Assembly: GCA_021778895.1 (NCBI GenBank)
Contig: JAJYBR010000007.1
Coordinates: 1-64,000 of the forward strand
Reading direction: 5' to 3'
DNA length: 64,000 bases
Source: Actinomycetes bacterium
Lineage (GTDB): Bacteria; Actinomycetota; Acidimicrobiia; Acidimicrobiales; RAAP-2
Within the stretch, counting starts at the first letter, position 1. Each line of letters opens with the position of its first letter. This document shows positions 28,875 to 41,441 of this stretch, piece after piece. The position numbers were made by a program, and so were the translations under genes. The notes beneath the pieces are model-generated. The model saw only the letters and a list, made by a program, of their open reading frames with translations, ran no database searches and had not been told where the DNA came from.

Positions 28875-29774
28875 GGCCGGCCCCCACCAGGTCGCTGACG
28901 TTGGCCACGCCGTGGCGGCGCATCCAATGCACCAGGCCCCGCTGGACCCGCCACGGGGCTCGCGGGTCGGCCAGGGAGGCCGTGCCCACCTGGACGGCGT
29001 TGGCCCCGGCCATCAGCATGGCAACCGCGTCGCGGCCCCGGGCGATGCCCCCCACCCCCACGATCGGCGTCGTCGGCAGCGCACTGCGGCAGTCGTAGAC
29101 CGCCCGCAGCGCGACCGGCCCCAGTCCGGCGCCGCTCAGCCCGCCGCCGCCGGCCCCGAGCGCGGGGCGGCGGTGCTCAACGTCCATGACCAAGGCCAGG
29201 AGCGTGTTCACCAGGACGAGCGCCTCGGCCCCCGCCGCGACGGCGCTGGCGGCGATATCGATCAGGTCGGGCGTGTTGGGGCTCAGCTTGACCCAGACGG
29301 GGTGGTGCCCGGCGCGGGCCGCCTCGACGAGCTCGGCCGTCGCGGTGGCCGAGTGCGCGAACATCTGCGAGCGATCCTCCACGTTGGGACAGCTGGCGTT
29401 CACCTCGATGGCCACGATCGGCTCGCCGGCCAGTGCGGCGGCCGCGGCGGCGTAGTCCTCGCTGCGCCGGCCCCAGATGGACACGACCACGGTCGCGCCC
29501 GCCGCCTGCAGGCGGGGCGCGTCGTCGCGCCGCCACGCCTCGACCCCGGGACCCGCCAAGCCCACCGAGTTCACGAGGTGCTCGTCCATCGTCGCCAGAC
29601 GGGGTGCCGGGTTCCCGTCCCACGCGAAGGGCGCCAGAGACTTCGTCACGACGGCCCCCAGCTCGGCCAGGTCTCCGTACCCCGCGAGCTCCAGGCCGAA
29701 TCCCGCCGTCCCGGCCGCGGTCATCACGGGACTTTTCAGCTCGACGGACCCTACGCGAGTGCTGAGCCCGGTGG

Positions 29775-29778
<4 letters not shown>
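28867..29778 (-). CDS. pyrD: Dihydroorotate dehydrogenase, class 1
   Basis: A 303-residue soluble FMN enzyme oxidising dihydroorotate. It has [15 protein letters not shown], the catalytic cysteine in EVNASCPN, and [15 protein letters not shown]. Length and sequence resemble the class 1B catalytic subunit, which normally needs a PyrK electron-transfer partner; no pyrK is in the operon. Start GTG 29778 overlaps the carB stop (GTGA). Confidence 0.92.
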
Positions 29779-33061
<3,283 letters not shown>

Positions 33062-33062
<1 letters not shown>

Positions 33063-34150
33063 TAGCGGTCCATCCGTCCGCTGTCCACCAGGCCCGCGAA
33101 GCGCTCGAAGAGGTACCGGGCGTCGTGGGGTCCCGGAGCCGCCTCGGGGTGGTACTGGACCGAGAAGCAGCGCTGCGAGGCGTCCGCCAGCCCCTCCACG
33201 ACGCCGTCGTTGGCGTTGCGGTGCGTCACCACCGCGGCGCGCAGCGAGCCCTCGTCGACCGCGTAGTTGTGGTTCTGCGCGGTGATCTCGATGCGTCCGG
33301 TCGTCAGGTCGCGCACCGGGTGGTTGCTCCCGTGGTGCCCGAAGGGCAGCTTGAAGGTGCTCGCCCCCAGGGCGCGGGCCAGCAGCTGGTGGCCCAGGCA
33401 GATGCCCATCAGGGGCACCTGGCCGAGCCAGGCCCGGATCTGGGCGACCTGGAAGTCCAGGGCCGCCGGGTCACCGGGACCGTTCGACAGGAAGATGGCG
33501 TCGGGCTTGCGGGCCAGGACGTCGGCGGCGGCCGTATCCGCGGGCAGCACGGTCACCCGGAAGCGCTGGGCGAGCTGGCGCACCATCGAGCGCTTGATCC
33601 CGTAGTCCAGCGCCACCAGGTGGGGACCCTCGGTGCCCTCGCGGTAGGGCTCGGGCGTCGAGACCTCGCGAAGGAAGTCCATCCCGTCGGTTCCGCGGGC
33701 CCCGGCCGCTGCCGCCGCCACCGTGGCGGGGTCGGCGTGCCCGAAGGCACCCGCCAGGGCTCCGTGCTCGCGCAGGTGCCGCGTGAGCCGCCGGGTGTCC
33801 ACGCCTACGATCGCCGCGATGCGACGCTCGACGAGGTACTCCTCGAGCGAGCGCTCGGCCCGCCACCCCGACGGCGAGTCCGTGAGGGCCCGAGCGACGA
33901 CCCCGGAGCACCATGACTGGCGGGACTCGTCGTCGGCCGGGGTGACGCCGTAGTTGCCCAGGTGGGGGTAGGTGAAGGTGACGATCTGGCCGAAGTAGCT
34001 GGGGTCGGTGATGATCTCCTGGTAGCCGCTGAGGGCCGTGTTGAAGACGAACTCACCCGTCGTGACGCCCGACGCGGGCAGGTATCCGGCCGCCCAGCCG
34101 TCGAGTTCGAGCCCGTCGGCGAGCACCAAGGTGGCGGGGAGCCGCGTCAC
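33062..34150 (-). CDS. carA: Carbamoyl-phosphate synthase, small (glutaminase) subunit
   Basis: A 362-residue subunit delivering ammonia from glutamine. The class I amidotransferase nucleophile is in [14 protein letters not shown], and the His/Glu pair in [16 protein letters not shown] 34150 overlaps the pyrC stop (GTGA), and the 170-codon extension in the ORF track is a read-through of pyrC. Confidence 0.97.
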
Positions 34151-35451
34151 ACCATCTCCCCGTCTCGGGCCACGACGTGGCCCGAGATGATCGTGGCCAC
34201 GGCCCGGCCCGTCATCTCGCGCCCGTGGTAGGGCGTGTTGCGCGCCCGGCTCTGGAGGGCCGCACGGTCGACGACCCAGCTTCGGAGCGGATTGAAGACG
34301 ACCAGGTGCGCCTCGTCGCCCGGCTCGACCCAGCCACCGTGCTGGCCCAGCCCCTGGGGGCACCGCGGCCCGCGCAGGCCGGCCAGCGCGGCCGGGCGCC
34401 GGCTGAGCAGGTCGAAGAACCGCTGGGGATCGCTGTCGGGGCCGCCCAGGGCCGCCAACGTGAGCGACGCCGCGTGCTCGAGACCCAGGACGCCCGCCGG
34501 TGCCTCGTCGAAGGCCTGGTCCTTGGTCTCGGGCGCGTGCGGCGCGTGGTCGGTGGCGACGGCGTCGATCTCCCCGTCGCGCAGTGCTTGCTGGAGCGCC
34601 GCGACGTCGGCCGCCGTGCGCAGCGGCGGGTTCACCTTGACGTTGGCGTCGAAGGACGCGCACGCCGACTCGTCCAACGTCAGGTGGTGGGGGGTCACCT
34701 CGGTCGTCACGTCGACACCCTCGCGGCGCGCCCGGAGAATCGCCGCCAGCGCCGACGCCGTCGACACGTGGAGGATGTGCAGAGACCCTCCGGTCTCGCG
34801 CGCCAGCTCGATGTCCCGCAGGACCGTCACCAGCTCGGCGACGGCTGGTCGACCCGTCAGCCCGAGCCGACCGCTCCAGACGCCCTCGTTCATCACGCCG
34901 TCGCCCACCAGATCCGGGTCCTCGGCGTGCTCGGCGATGCGCACCCCCAAGGGGCGCGCGTAGGCCAGGGCCCGGCGCAGGACCGCTGGGTCCCGCACGG
35001 CCGCGCCGTCGTCGGTGAAGAGGCGCACCCCGAGCTCGGTCAGTTCGGCCATGGCCGTCAGGTCCTGACCGCGCCGGCCCACGGTGATGCTGGCGGCTGC
35101 CGCGATGTCGATGACGGCTCGGCGGCCGACCTCCAGGACGAAGCGCACCGCGGCCACCGAGTCCAGGGCCGGCTCGGTGTTGGGCATGGCCACTAGGGCC
35201 CCGTACCCGCCGACCGCCCCGGCCCGCGCGCCGCTCTCGATGGTCTCGGCGTCCTCGTTGCCGGGCTCGCGCAGGTGCGTGTGGATGTCCACGAAGGCCG
35301 GGCCGACCCAGCAGCCCTCGGCGTCGATCACCGTTGCGCCCCGAGCGCTCAGCGACGGCCCCACCTCGCGCACCTGGCCGTCGGCGACCAGGACGTCAGC
35401 GACGCCCGCCTGGCGCCCCACGACCAGCCCGCCGCGAATCAGCACTGTCAC
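34147..35451 (-). CDS. pyrC: Dihydroorotase (type I)
   Basis: A 434-residue zinc amidohydrolase of the long (type I) class. Metal ligands are in DIHTHLREPG and ATDHAPH; TDDGAAVRDP is the substrate loop. Start GTG 35451 overlaps the pyrB stop. PyrB and PyrC of this type may form a complex (family knowledge). Confidence 0.96.
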   Translation of the reverse strand: MTVLIRGGLVVGRQAGVADVLVADGQVREVGPSLSARGATVIDAEGCWVGPAFVDIHTHLREPGNEDAETIESGARAGAVGGYGALVAMPNTEPALDSVAAVRFVLEVGRRAVIDIAAAASITVGRRGQDLTAMAELTELGVRLFTDDGAAVRDPAVLRRALAYARPLGVRIAEHAEDPDLVGDGVMNEGVWSGRLGLTGRPAVAELVTVLRDIELARETGGSLHILHVSTASALAAILRARREGVDVTTEVTPHHLTLDESACASFDANVKVNPPLRTAADVAALQQALRDGEIDAVATDHAPHAPETKDQAFDEAPAGVLGLEHAASLTLAALGGPDSDPQRFFDLLSRRPAALAGLRGPRCPQGLGQHGGWVEPGDEAHLVVFNPLRSWVVDRAALQSRARNTPYHGREMTGRAVATIISGHVVARDGEMV

Positions 35452-36428
35452 GACACGTCCTCCCGGTTTCCGGCGATCGTCAAGAAGAGCACGGCCATGC
35501 GGATCGGCACGCCGTTGGCTACCTGGCGCGTGATGACCGCGGCCGGCGCGTCGGCCACCGCGGCGTCCAGCTCGACACCGCGGTTGATCGGTCCCGGGTG
35601 CATGATCAGCGCCCCGGGACGCACGCGGGCCAGCCGCTCGACCGTGAGACCGAAGGTCGCGGTGAACTCGGCCAGGCTGGGCACGAAGCGCCCCGTCCCG
35701 CGCTCGTGCTGCAGGCGCAGGAGCGAGACGATGTCGGCCCACTCGAGCGTGTCGTCGAGCCGGTCCACCACCTTCACCGGCCACGTCTCGATGCCGGGCG
35801 GCAGGAGGGTCGGCGGCGCGACGACGCGGATCTCGGCACCCAGGGCCGCGTAGGCATCGATGTCGCTGCGAGCCACGCGGCTGTGGCGGATGTCACCCAC
35901 GATCAGGACGTGCAGGCCCGCGAAGAGCTCGCTGCCCGTCTCCGAGCCCCGGGCCCCCTGACGCTCGGCGAGGACCTGGCGCACGGTGAAGGCGTCGAGC
36001 AGGCCCTGGGAGGGGTGCTGGTGCTGCCCGTCTCCGGCGTTGATCACGCGGACGTCGGGCACGTAGCGGGCCACCTGCTCGGCGGCACCGCTGGCCCGGT
36101 GGCGCAGGACCACCGCGTCGATGCCCAGTGCCTCGATGGTGGCGATGGTGTCGCGCAGGGACTCCCCCTTCTTGACACTGCTCGAGGCCACGGCCAGGGA
36201 CAGGACGTCGGCGCTCAAGCGCTTGGCGGCGGTCTCGAAGCTGAGCCGCGTCCGCGTCGACTCCTCGTAGAAGAGCGATGCCACGACCCTTCCGCGCAAG
36301 GCGGGCACCTTCTTGACCGAACGGCGGTTCACTTCGACGAAGGACTCGGCCGCGTCGAGCACCTCCACGAGGTCGGCACGTGTCAGGTCGGAAAGGGTCA
36401 ACAGGCTGCGTCCACGGATCGTGCTCAC
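35448..36428 (-). CDS. pyrB: Aspartate carbamoyltransferase, catalytic chain
   Basis: A 326-residue enzyme committing carbamoyl phosphate to pyrimidines. It has the carbamoyl-phosphate motif EESTRTRLSFE, HPSQGLLDAF and HPGPINRGVE. No PyrI regulatory chain is adjacent. Start GTG 36428 overlaps the pyrR stop. Confidence 0.96.
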   Translation of the reverse strand: MSTIRGRSLLTLSDLTRADLVEVLDAAESFVEVNRRSVKKVPALRGRVVASLFYEESTRTRLSFETAAKRLSADVLSLAVASSSVKKGESLRDTIATIEALGIDAVVLRHRASGAAEQVARYVPDVRVINAGDGQHQHPSQGLLDAFTVRQVLAERQGARGSETGSELFAGLHVLIVGDIRHSRVARSDIDAYAALGAEIRVVAPPTLLPPGIETWPVKVVDRLDDTLEWADIVSLLRLQHERGTGRFVPSLAEFTATFGLTVERLARVRPGALIMHPGPINRGVELDAAVADAPAAVITRQVANGVPIRMAVLFLTIAGNREDVS

Positions 36429-36997
36429 GCTCTCGTCCCTCCGGTTGCCGGGTCGCCGATCCAGACGCCGTCGACCGTCGCGACGACGGCCTCCCGCAGC
36501 GAGGTCGGCACGTTCTTGCCCACGAAGTCCGGGCGGATCGGCAGCTCGCGGTGGCCCCGATCGACGAGGACCGCCAGCTGGATCGACCGCGGCCGCCCCC
36601 ACTCGACGACCGCGTTCAGCGCGGCGCGGATGGTGCGACCGGTGAAGAGGACGTCATCGACGAGGACGACCGTCGCGTCGGTGAGGTCGACCGGGATGGC
36701 CGTCGCCTGGGGGCCACGCAGGGGGCGCCGATCCAGGTCATCACGATGGAATGCCACGTCGAGGGCACCCAGGGAGATCGTCGCGCCTCCGAGAGTGCGC
36801 AACTCCTCGGCCAGCAACTCGGCGATCGCGACGCCGCCGTGCTGGAGGCCTAGCACCACCAGCGCACCCTGCTCGGCGTTTCGCTCGAGGATCTCGTGCG
36901 CCATGCGTCGCAGCGCCCGTCGGACGGCTGGGGCATCCAGCAACTGAGCGCGCGCCACGAAACCGCCACCCGGCGCATCGGTCGACCTGTCGCTCAC
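36425..36997 (-). CDS. pyrR: PyrR regulator / uracil phosphoribosyltransferase
   Basis: A 190-residue PRPP-binding protein with VVLVDDVLFTGRTIRAAL. PyrR senses UMP and binds pyr mRNA. A perfect match to its RNA target lies in its own leader (37015-37030), 8 nt before the GGGAGG ribosome site. Start GTG 36997. Confidence 0.96.
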   Translation of the reverse strand: MSDRSTDAPGGGFVARAQLLDAPAVRRALRRMAHEILERNAEQGALVVLGLQHGGVAIAELLAEELRTLGGATISLGALDVAFHRDDLDRRPLRGPQATAIPVDLTDATVVLVDDVLFTGRTIRAALNAVVEWGRPRSIQLAVLVDRGHRELPIRPDFVGKNVPTSLREAVVATVDGVWIGDPATGGTRA

Positions 36998-37014
36998 GTT
37001 GCCTCCCGCCGTAT

Positions 37015-37030
37015 GGGCCTCACGGGACCC
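37015..37030 (-). promoter_or_regulatory. PyrR-binding RNA loop
   Basis: The minus strand (mRNA) reads GGGTCCCGTGAGGCCC. It fits the PyrR target UCCNGNGAGG, and the flanks pair as the upper stem (GGGUC with GGCCC). A CGU/ACG lower stem brackets it. Being just upstream of the ribosome site, it suggests translational repression as described for mycobacterial pyr genes. Confidence 0.8.
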
Positions 37031-37049
37031 GCTTCACGACGCTGGAGCG

Positions 37050-37055
37050 ACCTTA
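37050..37055 (-). promoter_or_regulatory. -10 element for the pyr operon
   Basis: TGC-TAAGGT (extended -10) on the minus strand. It places the start near 37043 and the PyrR loop at the beginning of a ~46-nt leader. No clear -35. Confidence 0.45.
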
Positions 37056-37071
37056 GCAGGGGTGCGCGGGC

Positions 37072-37983
37072 TCAGCGCCCGACCGACTTGGGTGCCGGCA
37101 CGATGTCGGTGGCCAGGCGCGCCGACCGCTGGCGCCAGTGGTCGAGAACGTCGCCCACCGAGCCCTCGGTCTCGATCACCCGGCGCACCAGCGCGGCGAG
37201 TGTCGGCAGCGCCCAGAAGTCGCCGCACACCCACAGGATCGCCGCCCCGATCTGCTGGTCGGCGAAGGCCGGTAGGGTCACGCCGGCGATGTGGTCGTAG
37301 CTCGGGTACCACGACGTCGTGGTGAGGATGCTCATCGAGATGGCCAGCACCGTCATGATGGCGTTGGTCGCCAGGATGGCGCCGATCTGGAATGCCGGTC
37401 CGCGGCGGGGCCGCAGGGGGTGCGACGGGAAGATCTGCAGCCAGAAGAGCGTGCCCGTCACGAGGAAGCTGCCGTGCATGAGCCACACGTGGACCAGCGC
37501 GTTGCGCTCCGAGAGCTCGAAGAGGGCCGGCACGTGCCAGGCCAGCATCGCGACGTTGAACGAGATCACCGCGGTCCAGGGATGGCGGAGGAACCGCCCC
37601 ACCGAGCGCAGCCACCCCCATCGCGGCGCGTGGAGCAGCGAGCGCAGGACCGAGCGGCGCGCCGGGGCGGGCAGCGCGAACAGCAGCGGGATCCAGGGAG
37701 CCCCGCGGACGATCAGGATGGGGACGAAGAAGGCGGCCACCACGTGGTCGATCATGTGCACGAAGAAGTAGCTGCTGGCCCAGTAGTCCAGGGGTGAGAC
37801 GATGCTGACGAGCAAGACGACGAGTCCGGCGTAGAAGCTCCACGAACGTCGGCGGCGCTGGCGCGCGTGCGCGGCCGTGGCGCGCTGGCGCAGCCGCGCG
37901 AGCCCGAGCTCGTGGGCCGCAACCACCAGCGCGGTGACGAAGACGACCGGGTCGAGGCTCCAGTGAGCCGTCAGGTAGGACAT
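37072..37983 (-). CDS. ctaG: CtaG-type cytochrome c oxidase assembly protein 1
   Basis: A 303-residue polytopic membrane protein of the caa3_CtaG family, thought to help metallate or assemble the oxidase. About seven helices are visible, with [20 protein letters not shown] and the C-terminal [13 protein letters not shown] signature. It is cotranscribed with the small membrane protein upstream (GGGGG ribosome site). A second, more divergent CtaG is encoded at 39904-40647. Confidence 0.88.
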   Translation of the reverse strand: MSYLTAHWSLDPVVFVTALVVAAHELGLARLRQRATAAHARQRRRRSWSFYAGLVVLLVSIVSPLDYWASSYFFVHMIDHVVAAFFVPILIVRGAPWIPLLFALPAPARRSVLRSLLHAPRWGWLRSVGRFLRHPWTAVISFNVAMLAWHVPALFELSERNALVHVWLMHGSFLVTGTLFWLQIFPSHPLRPRRGPAFQIGAILATNAIMTVLAISMSILTTTSWYPSYDHIAGVTLPAFADQQIGAAILWVCGDFWALPTLAALVRRVIETEGSVGDVLDHWRQRSARLATDIVPAPKSVGR

Positions 37984-38001
37984 GCGGCCCCCGACGACCG
38001 G

Positions 38002-38355
38002 TCAGCGGGCCGTGTCATGGTCCTCGTCGTTGCCCGCGGCACCCGGCGCGCTACGGGCCTGGTGGTCGAGCCAGGCCTGCCGCATGGCGTCGTATTCGGG
38101 CGCCAGCCCCGGCTCGCGGCGCGCTCGATGCGGGTGAGGCTCGCCGTGCTGGACGCGCCACCAGATGTAGACGGCGAAGACCGCCAGCAGCGGCCACTCG
38201 AACACGTAGGCCCAGCTCAGGGCGTTGCCGTGCTCCGCGCGCCCCAGTTCGAACCAGAAGGCTGCGCCGCACAGTGCGAGGCCCGCGACCAGGAGCGCGT
38301 GGGTCCGCCACGTCGCGCGCGGACCCTCGGCGGGGTTCACGGGTCCCGCCCCCAC
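38002..38355 (-). CDS. Two-helix membrane protein of the oxidase locus (paralogue A)
   Basis: A 117-residue protein with two membrane helices. The second is preceded by the block GNALSWAYVFEWPLLAVFAVYIWW. The protein at 45209-45595 has the same block, so the two are paralogues at opposite ends of the oxidase island. GTG 38340 (five codons in) is an alternative start. It heads a two-gene unit with ctaG and is divergent from the SCO gene. Function unknown; an oxidase assembly or accessory role is inferred from context. Confidence 0.75.
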   Translation of the reverse strand: MGAGPVNPAEGPRATWRTHALLVAGLALCGAAFWFELGRAEHGNALSWAYVFEWPLLAVFAVYIWWRVQHGEPHPHRARREPGLAPEYDAMRQAWLDHQARSAPGAAGNDEDHDTAR

Positions 38356-38381
38356 GACCGTCCGTCGGCGACCACGCTGCG

Positions 38382-38387
38382 ACTGTA
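38382..38387 (-). promoter_or_regulatory. -10 element for the small membrane protein-ctaG unit
   Basis: TACAGT on the minus strand. The expected start near 38375 gives a leader of about 20-35 nt. Confidence 0.4.
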
Positions 38388-38430
38388 CCGGGCCGCCGAG
38401 GACGGAAACCTGCGAAGGCGCTCAGCCGAC

Positions 38431-38436
38431 TACCGT
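38431..38436 (+). promoter_or_regulatory. -10 element for the SCO gene
   Basis: TACCGT, 11 nt before ATG 38448. The leader would be about 5 nt. Confidence 0.4.
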
Positions 38437-38447
38437 CCCTGAGAAGA

Positions 38448-39230
38448 ATGTCAACTCCGCCCACCCCGTCGGATCCCGACCACGCCGAATTTCGCGCCGC
38501 GGCCCTCCGGGCCGGGCGCACGCCCGTGCCCCGGCGATTCATCCTCCTGGTGGCAGCGGCGTTCGTCGTGCTCGGTGGTGGTGGCGTGCTCCTCGAGCGG
38601 GCCCTGGGCTCGACGGGGTCGCCCGCGCCCGTCACCACCGCGACGACGACCCACGAGCTCACTCCCCCGTCATCGGCCGCGATCTTGGGCGCACGAGCGC
38701 TCTCGGGGGCACCAGCGCCCGCGATCCCGCTGCTCGACCAGTCGGGTCACCGGTGGTCCTGGCGCGAGCACCGCGGCCGCACCACCCTGGTCTCCTTCGT
38801 CAACGCGTCGTGCGACGACATCTGCCCCGTGCTCGGGGCCGAGCTGCGCCAGCTGCGCGCCGACATGGGTTCGCGTGCCCCCAACATCGTGATCGTGAAC
38901 ACCGATCCCCGCGCGACGGCCGTCGCGCCGCGCCCGGCCGCCCTCGTCGTGCCCCATCTGACGACGGGACGCGTGTGGTTCCTGACCGGCTCCTTGCGCG
39001 CCCTCACGACGGTCTGGACCGACTACGGCGTCCAAGTGCGCACGACTGGTGCTGGGGAGGCGCCGGTCCACAACGACGTCGTCTATCTCATCGACGCTCG
39101 CGGTCGCCTCCGGGAGGCCGTCACGCCCTTCGCCAACGAGACCCGCGCCGGCCACTTCTGGCTGGACGCGGCCACCGAGCGGTCCTTCGCGACGGCCCTG
39201 GCCGCGCTCGCCGGTAGGGTGAACGCGTGA
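38448..39230 (+). CDS. SCO1/SenC-family copper chaperone
   Basis: A 260-residue membrane-anchored thioredoxin-fold protein that delivers copper to the CuA site. One N-terminal helix (about 32-52) is followed by SFVNASCDDICPVLGAEL, giving the CxxxCP copper site, and the ligand histidine in VHNDVVYLID. The true start is ATG 38448; the ORF extension lies in the divergent gene. It overlaps the next gene (GTGA). Confidence 0.9.
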   Translation: MSTPPTPSDPDHAEFRAAALRAGRTPVPRRFILLVAAAFVVLGGGGVLLERALGSTGSPAPVTTATTTHELTPPSSAAILGARALSGAPAPAIPLLDQSGHRWSWREHRGRTTLVSFVNASCDDICPVLGAELRQLRADMGSRAPNIVIVNTDPRATAVAPRPAALVVPHLTTGRVWFLTGSLRALTTVWTDYGVQVRTTGAGEAPVHNDVVYLIDARGRLREAVTPFANETRAGHFWLDAATERSFATALAALAGRVNA

Positions 39231-39907
39231 CGGGCCCGGGCAGTGAGGAGCGCGCCAGCGCCTACGACCCCGGCTCGATGCCCGCATCGTCGCTCGTCTT
39301 GCGCAAGGCGGTCTGGTACCGGCGCCCGTGGTTCCTGATCATGCTCACCGTCGTGGTGCTGGCCGCGGTCTCCATCGCGGCCGACCTCCCCCATCACCTG
39401 ACCACCGCCCAGGATGCCGCCGACCAGAACGCCACGATCGCCCTGATCAACACGGACATCGCGGCGTGCAGCTACGCCCTCACCGAGAGCTACGGCTTCT
39501 ACAACGACTGGCGCCACGGATCCCTCACGTCGGCCCAGTCCCAGCAGGTTCCCCCGCTGCTCGCTCAGGACCAGACGTCGTGCACCCTGGCCAGCGGACC
39601 GCTCTACGACCTGGCCAACAACATCCAGCCCGTGGACACCGCGGCCGGACGCAAGATCGACAGCGCCTACCAAGAGGTGATCCGCTGGGCGACCAACGAT
39701 GCCAAGGATGCCGTGACCGACATCATCGCGGTCATCACCCGGCCCGCGGCGCGCGCGTCCGCCCAGCGTGACCTACTGCGGCGTGACGCCTATCTGCGCG
39801 CCGACCGCCTCACGGTCCAGCGGCTCGTCGGGGAGGCCGAGGCCATCTTGCACCAGCACTTGACCCCCGTACGCCTGCCCCGGCTGCCGTCGCTTGCCGC
39901 GACCTAG
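39227..39907 (+). CDS. Single-helix membrane protein, unknown
   Basis: A 226-residue protein not recognised. One membrane helix (about 35-55, WFLIMLTVVVLAAVSIAADL) is followed by a ~165-residue, largely helical domain probably outside the membrane. Two cysteines (ACSYALTES; SCTLASGP) could pair. Start GTG 39227 overlaps the SCO stop, so it is coupled to a copper chaperone inside the oxidase island. Its end overlaps convergent ctaG 2 by 4 nt. Confidence 0.75.
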   Translation: MTGPGSEERASAYDPGSMPASSLVLRKAVWYRRPWFLIMLTVVVLAAVSIAADLPHHLTTAQDAADQNATIALINTDIAACSYALTESYGFYNDWRHGSLTSAQSQQVPPLLAQDQTSCTLASGPLYDLANNIQPVDTAAGRKIDSAYQEVIRWATNDAKDAVTDIIAVITRPAARASAQRDLLRRDAYLRADRLTVQRLVGEAEAILHQHLTPVRLPRLPSLAAT

Positions 39908-40647
39908 TCGCCTCGACCGAAGAACCCGCGGTCCTTCTCCTGGCGCACCAGCCGGTACAGCTCGTCGTCGGGATCCTCCTCGCTCTGGAGCCAGCGCACC
40001 AGGTTCGCGAAGATGATCGGCAGGAACACGCCCGCCGTCACCACCCACACCGAGCCGGCGGCCAGCTGCTGGTCCGCCACCCGCGAGAGCGTCGTGGTGC
40101 CGCGAAAGACGCTGTACCAGGAGTGCGACGCCATCCCGTCGAGGTAGGCCATGATCCAGACCACCCACATCACCACCGCGGACATCCCGATGCGGTAGGG
40201 CCGCGACGTGCCCGGCCGCAACGGCGGCGAGACGACCAAGTCGGCGAACAGCGCCGTCGCGACAACGGTCAGCGTGAGAGCCTCCACGACCATCAGCACG
40301 GGATCGCGCACGAGGGTGTCCACGACGGGTGCGGTCCGCCACACGACCGCCAGGACGACGAGCGAGAACGCCTCGAGCAGGGACCGCCGCTGACCGGCGA
40401 CCCCCGCGGGTCGCACGCGGCCCCAGACGTGCACCTCGCCACTGGGCAGGACGCGCGCCCAGCCGAGCACGCGCCACGGCGCGCCGAGCGCGATCAGCGC
40501 CGGCGCGACGAAGGCGAACGTCAGGTACTGCGCCGTCTCGACGACCTCATAGCGCCGGGCGAGCGGCGCGAGCGGGGGCACGAGCACCGCCAGCCACGTG
40601 GCCAGTCCCAGCGCAGCGAGCCAGCCACGTGCGCGCCGCACCGCCAT
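39904..40647 (-). CDS. CtaG-type cytochrome c oxidase assembly protein 2
   Basis: A 247-residue membrane protein with about six helices. The C-terminal signature VADQQLAAGSVWVVTAGVFLP matches the CtaG family, but the rest is divergent from the copy at 37072. It is the last gene of the cupredoxin-coxBAC operon. The two CtaG copies may serve different copper steps or one may be specialised (inference). Confidence 0.82.
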   Translation of the reverse strand: MAVRRARGWLAALGLATWLAVLVPPLAPLARRYEVVETAQYLTFAFVAPALIALGAPWRVLGWARVLPSGEVHVWGRVRPAGVAGQRRSLLEAFSLVVLAVVWRTAPVVDTLVRDPVLMVVEALTLTVVATALFADLVVSPPLRPGTSRPYRIGMSAVVMWVVWIMAYLDGMASHSWYSVFRGTTTLSRVADQQLAAGSVWVVTAGVFLPIIFANLVRWLQSEEDPDDELYRLVRQEKDRGFFGRGD

Positions 40648-40651
40648 AGCG

Positions 40652-40762
40652 TCAGTCCGATGGATGACGCTGGAAGAACCCCCAGATCAAGACGGCGATA
40701 AGCACGCCCAAGAGCACCAGCGTCGTCTGAACCTGCGGGCCCAGGTACATGTCTGCGATCAC
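40652..40762 (-). CDS. Tiny single-helix membrane protein (36 aa) in the oxidase operon
   Basis: Not in the ORF track. The minus strand encodes a 36-residue peptide: VIADMYLGPQ, then one membrane helix (TTLVLLGVLIAVLIWGFF), then QRHPSD and stop. AAAGGGGA lies six nt before the GTG. It sits between coxC (21-nt gap) and ctaG 2 (4-nt gap) on the same strand. It resembles the tiny subunit IV/CcoQ-like peptides of other oxidases in size and position only. Confidence 0.7.
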   Translation of the reverse strand: MIADMYLGPQVQTTLVLLGVLIAVLIWGFFQRHPSD

Positions 40763-40783
40763 GCGCGTCCCCTTTTGCCTGGC

Positions 40784-41431
40784 CTAGATCTGATAGAACA
40801 TCGCGAACAGGAACGCCCCGCTCAGCGCCACGAAGCCCACGAAGTACGTCATGGCCGAGACGTTCGCCCGCCACGACTGCGCGTCGACGTCGGTCGACAG
40901 CAAGGCGTTGCCCCCCCGCTCGTGGGCCAGGCGGTGCGACCGGGTCAGCGTCGTCTCGAGCCAGAACGTCGTGATCACGAGCGTCATGATGTTGAAGACG
41001 CTGAAGCCGATGAACGTCGAGGCGTACCCGCTGGAGCCCGGGTAGAACGGCAGCGACGACAGCTCCCAGATCTGCAGGATCAACGCGATGGCGGCAGTGG
41101 TGAACGCCGTCCAGCCCGCGACCTGCCAGTCCACCAGTGCCCCACCGCGCAGGCGTCGCCGGCCGGTCACGGCCATGATGCCCGTCGCGACCGTGGCCAG
41201 GAAGATCGCCCACCCGTAGTGCGTGGGCGCAGTGACGTGGTCCGGCCGCCACAACAGCCCGTTGTTGGCCGAGCGCAGGTAGAAGTAGGCGAACACCAGG
41301 GACGCCAGCAGGAACGTGTACATGCCGATGAAGAGCCGGCCGCCGGACCAGATCGAGCCGATGTGGGCACGCAACTCGAACTCAGCCTCCTCGGGAGTCG
41401 ACGTGTAGCTCTGGTCTTCGATCGTCTTCAT
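40784..41431 (-). CDS. ctaE: Cytochrome c oxidase subunit III
   Basis: A 215-residue, five-helix subunit III of the CoxC/CyoC type (FIGMYTFLLASLVFAYFYLR, HYGWAIFLAT, FVGFVALSGAFLFAMFYQI). It stabilises the catalytic core. It follows subunit I by 10 nt. Confidence 0.93.
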   Translation of the reverse strand: MKTIEDQSYTSTPEEAEFELRAHIGSIWSGGRLFIGMYTFLLASLVFAYFYLRSANNGLLWRPDHVTAPTHYGWAIFLATVATGIMAVTGRRRLRGGALVDWQVAGWTAFTTAAIALILQIWELSSLPFYPGSSGYASTFIGFSVFNIMTLVITTFWLETTLTRSHRLAHERGGNALLSTDVDAQSWRANVSAMTYFVGFVALSGAFLFAMFYQI

Positions 41432-41441
41432 TCTGTGCTCC

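Noticed and set aside
38373-38375. Leaderless GTG six nt after TACAGT upstream of the small membrane protein
   Set aside because: That GTG is out of frame with the protein; a short leader to GTG 38355 or 38340 is more likely.
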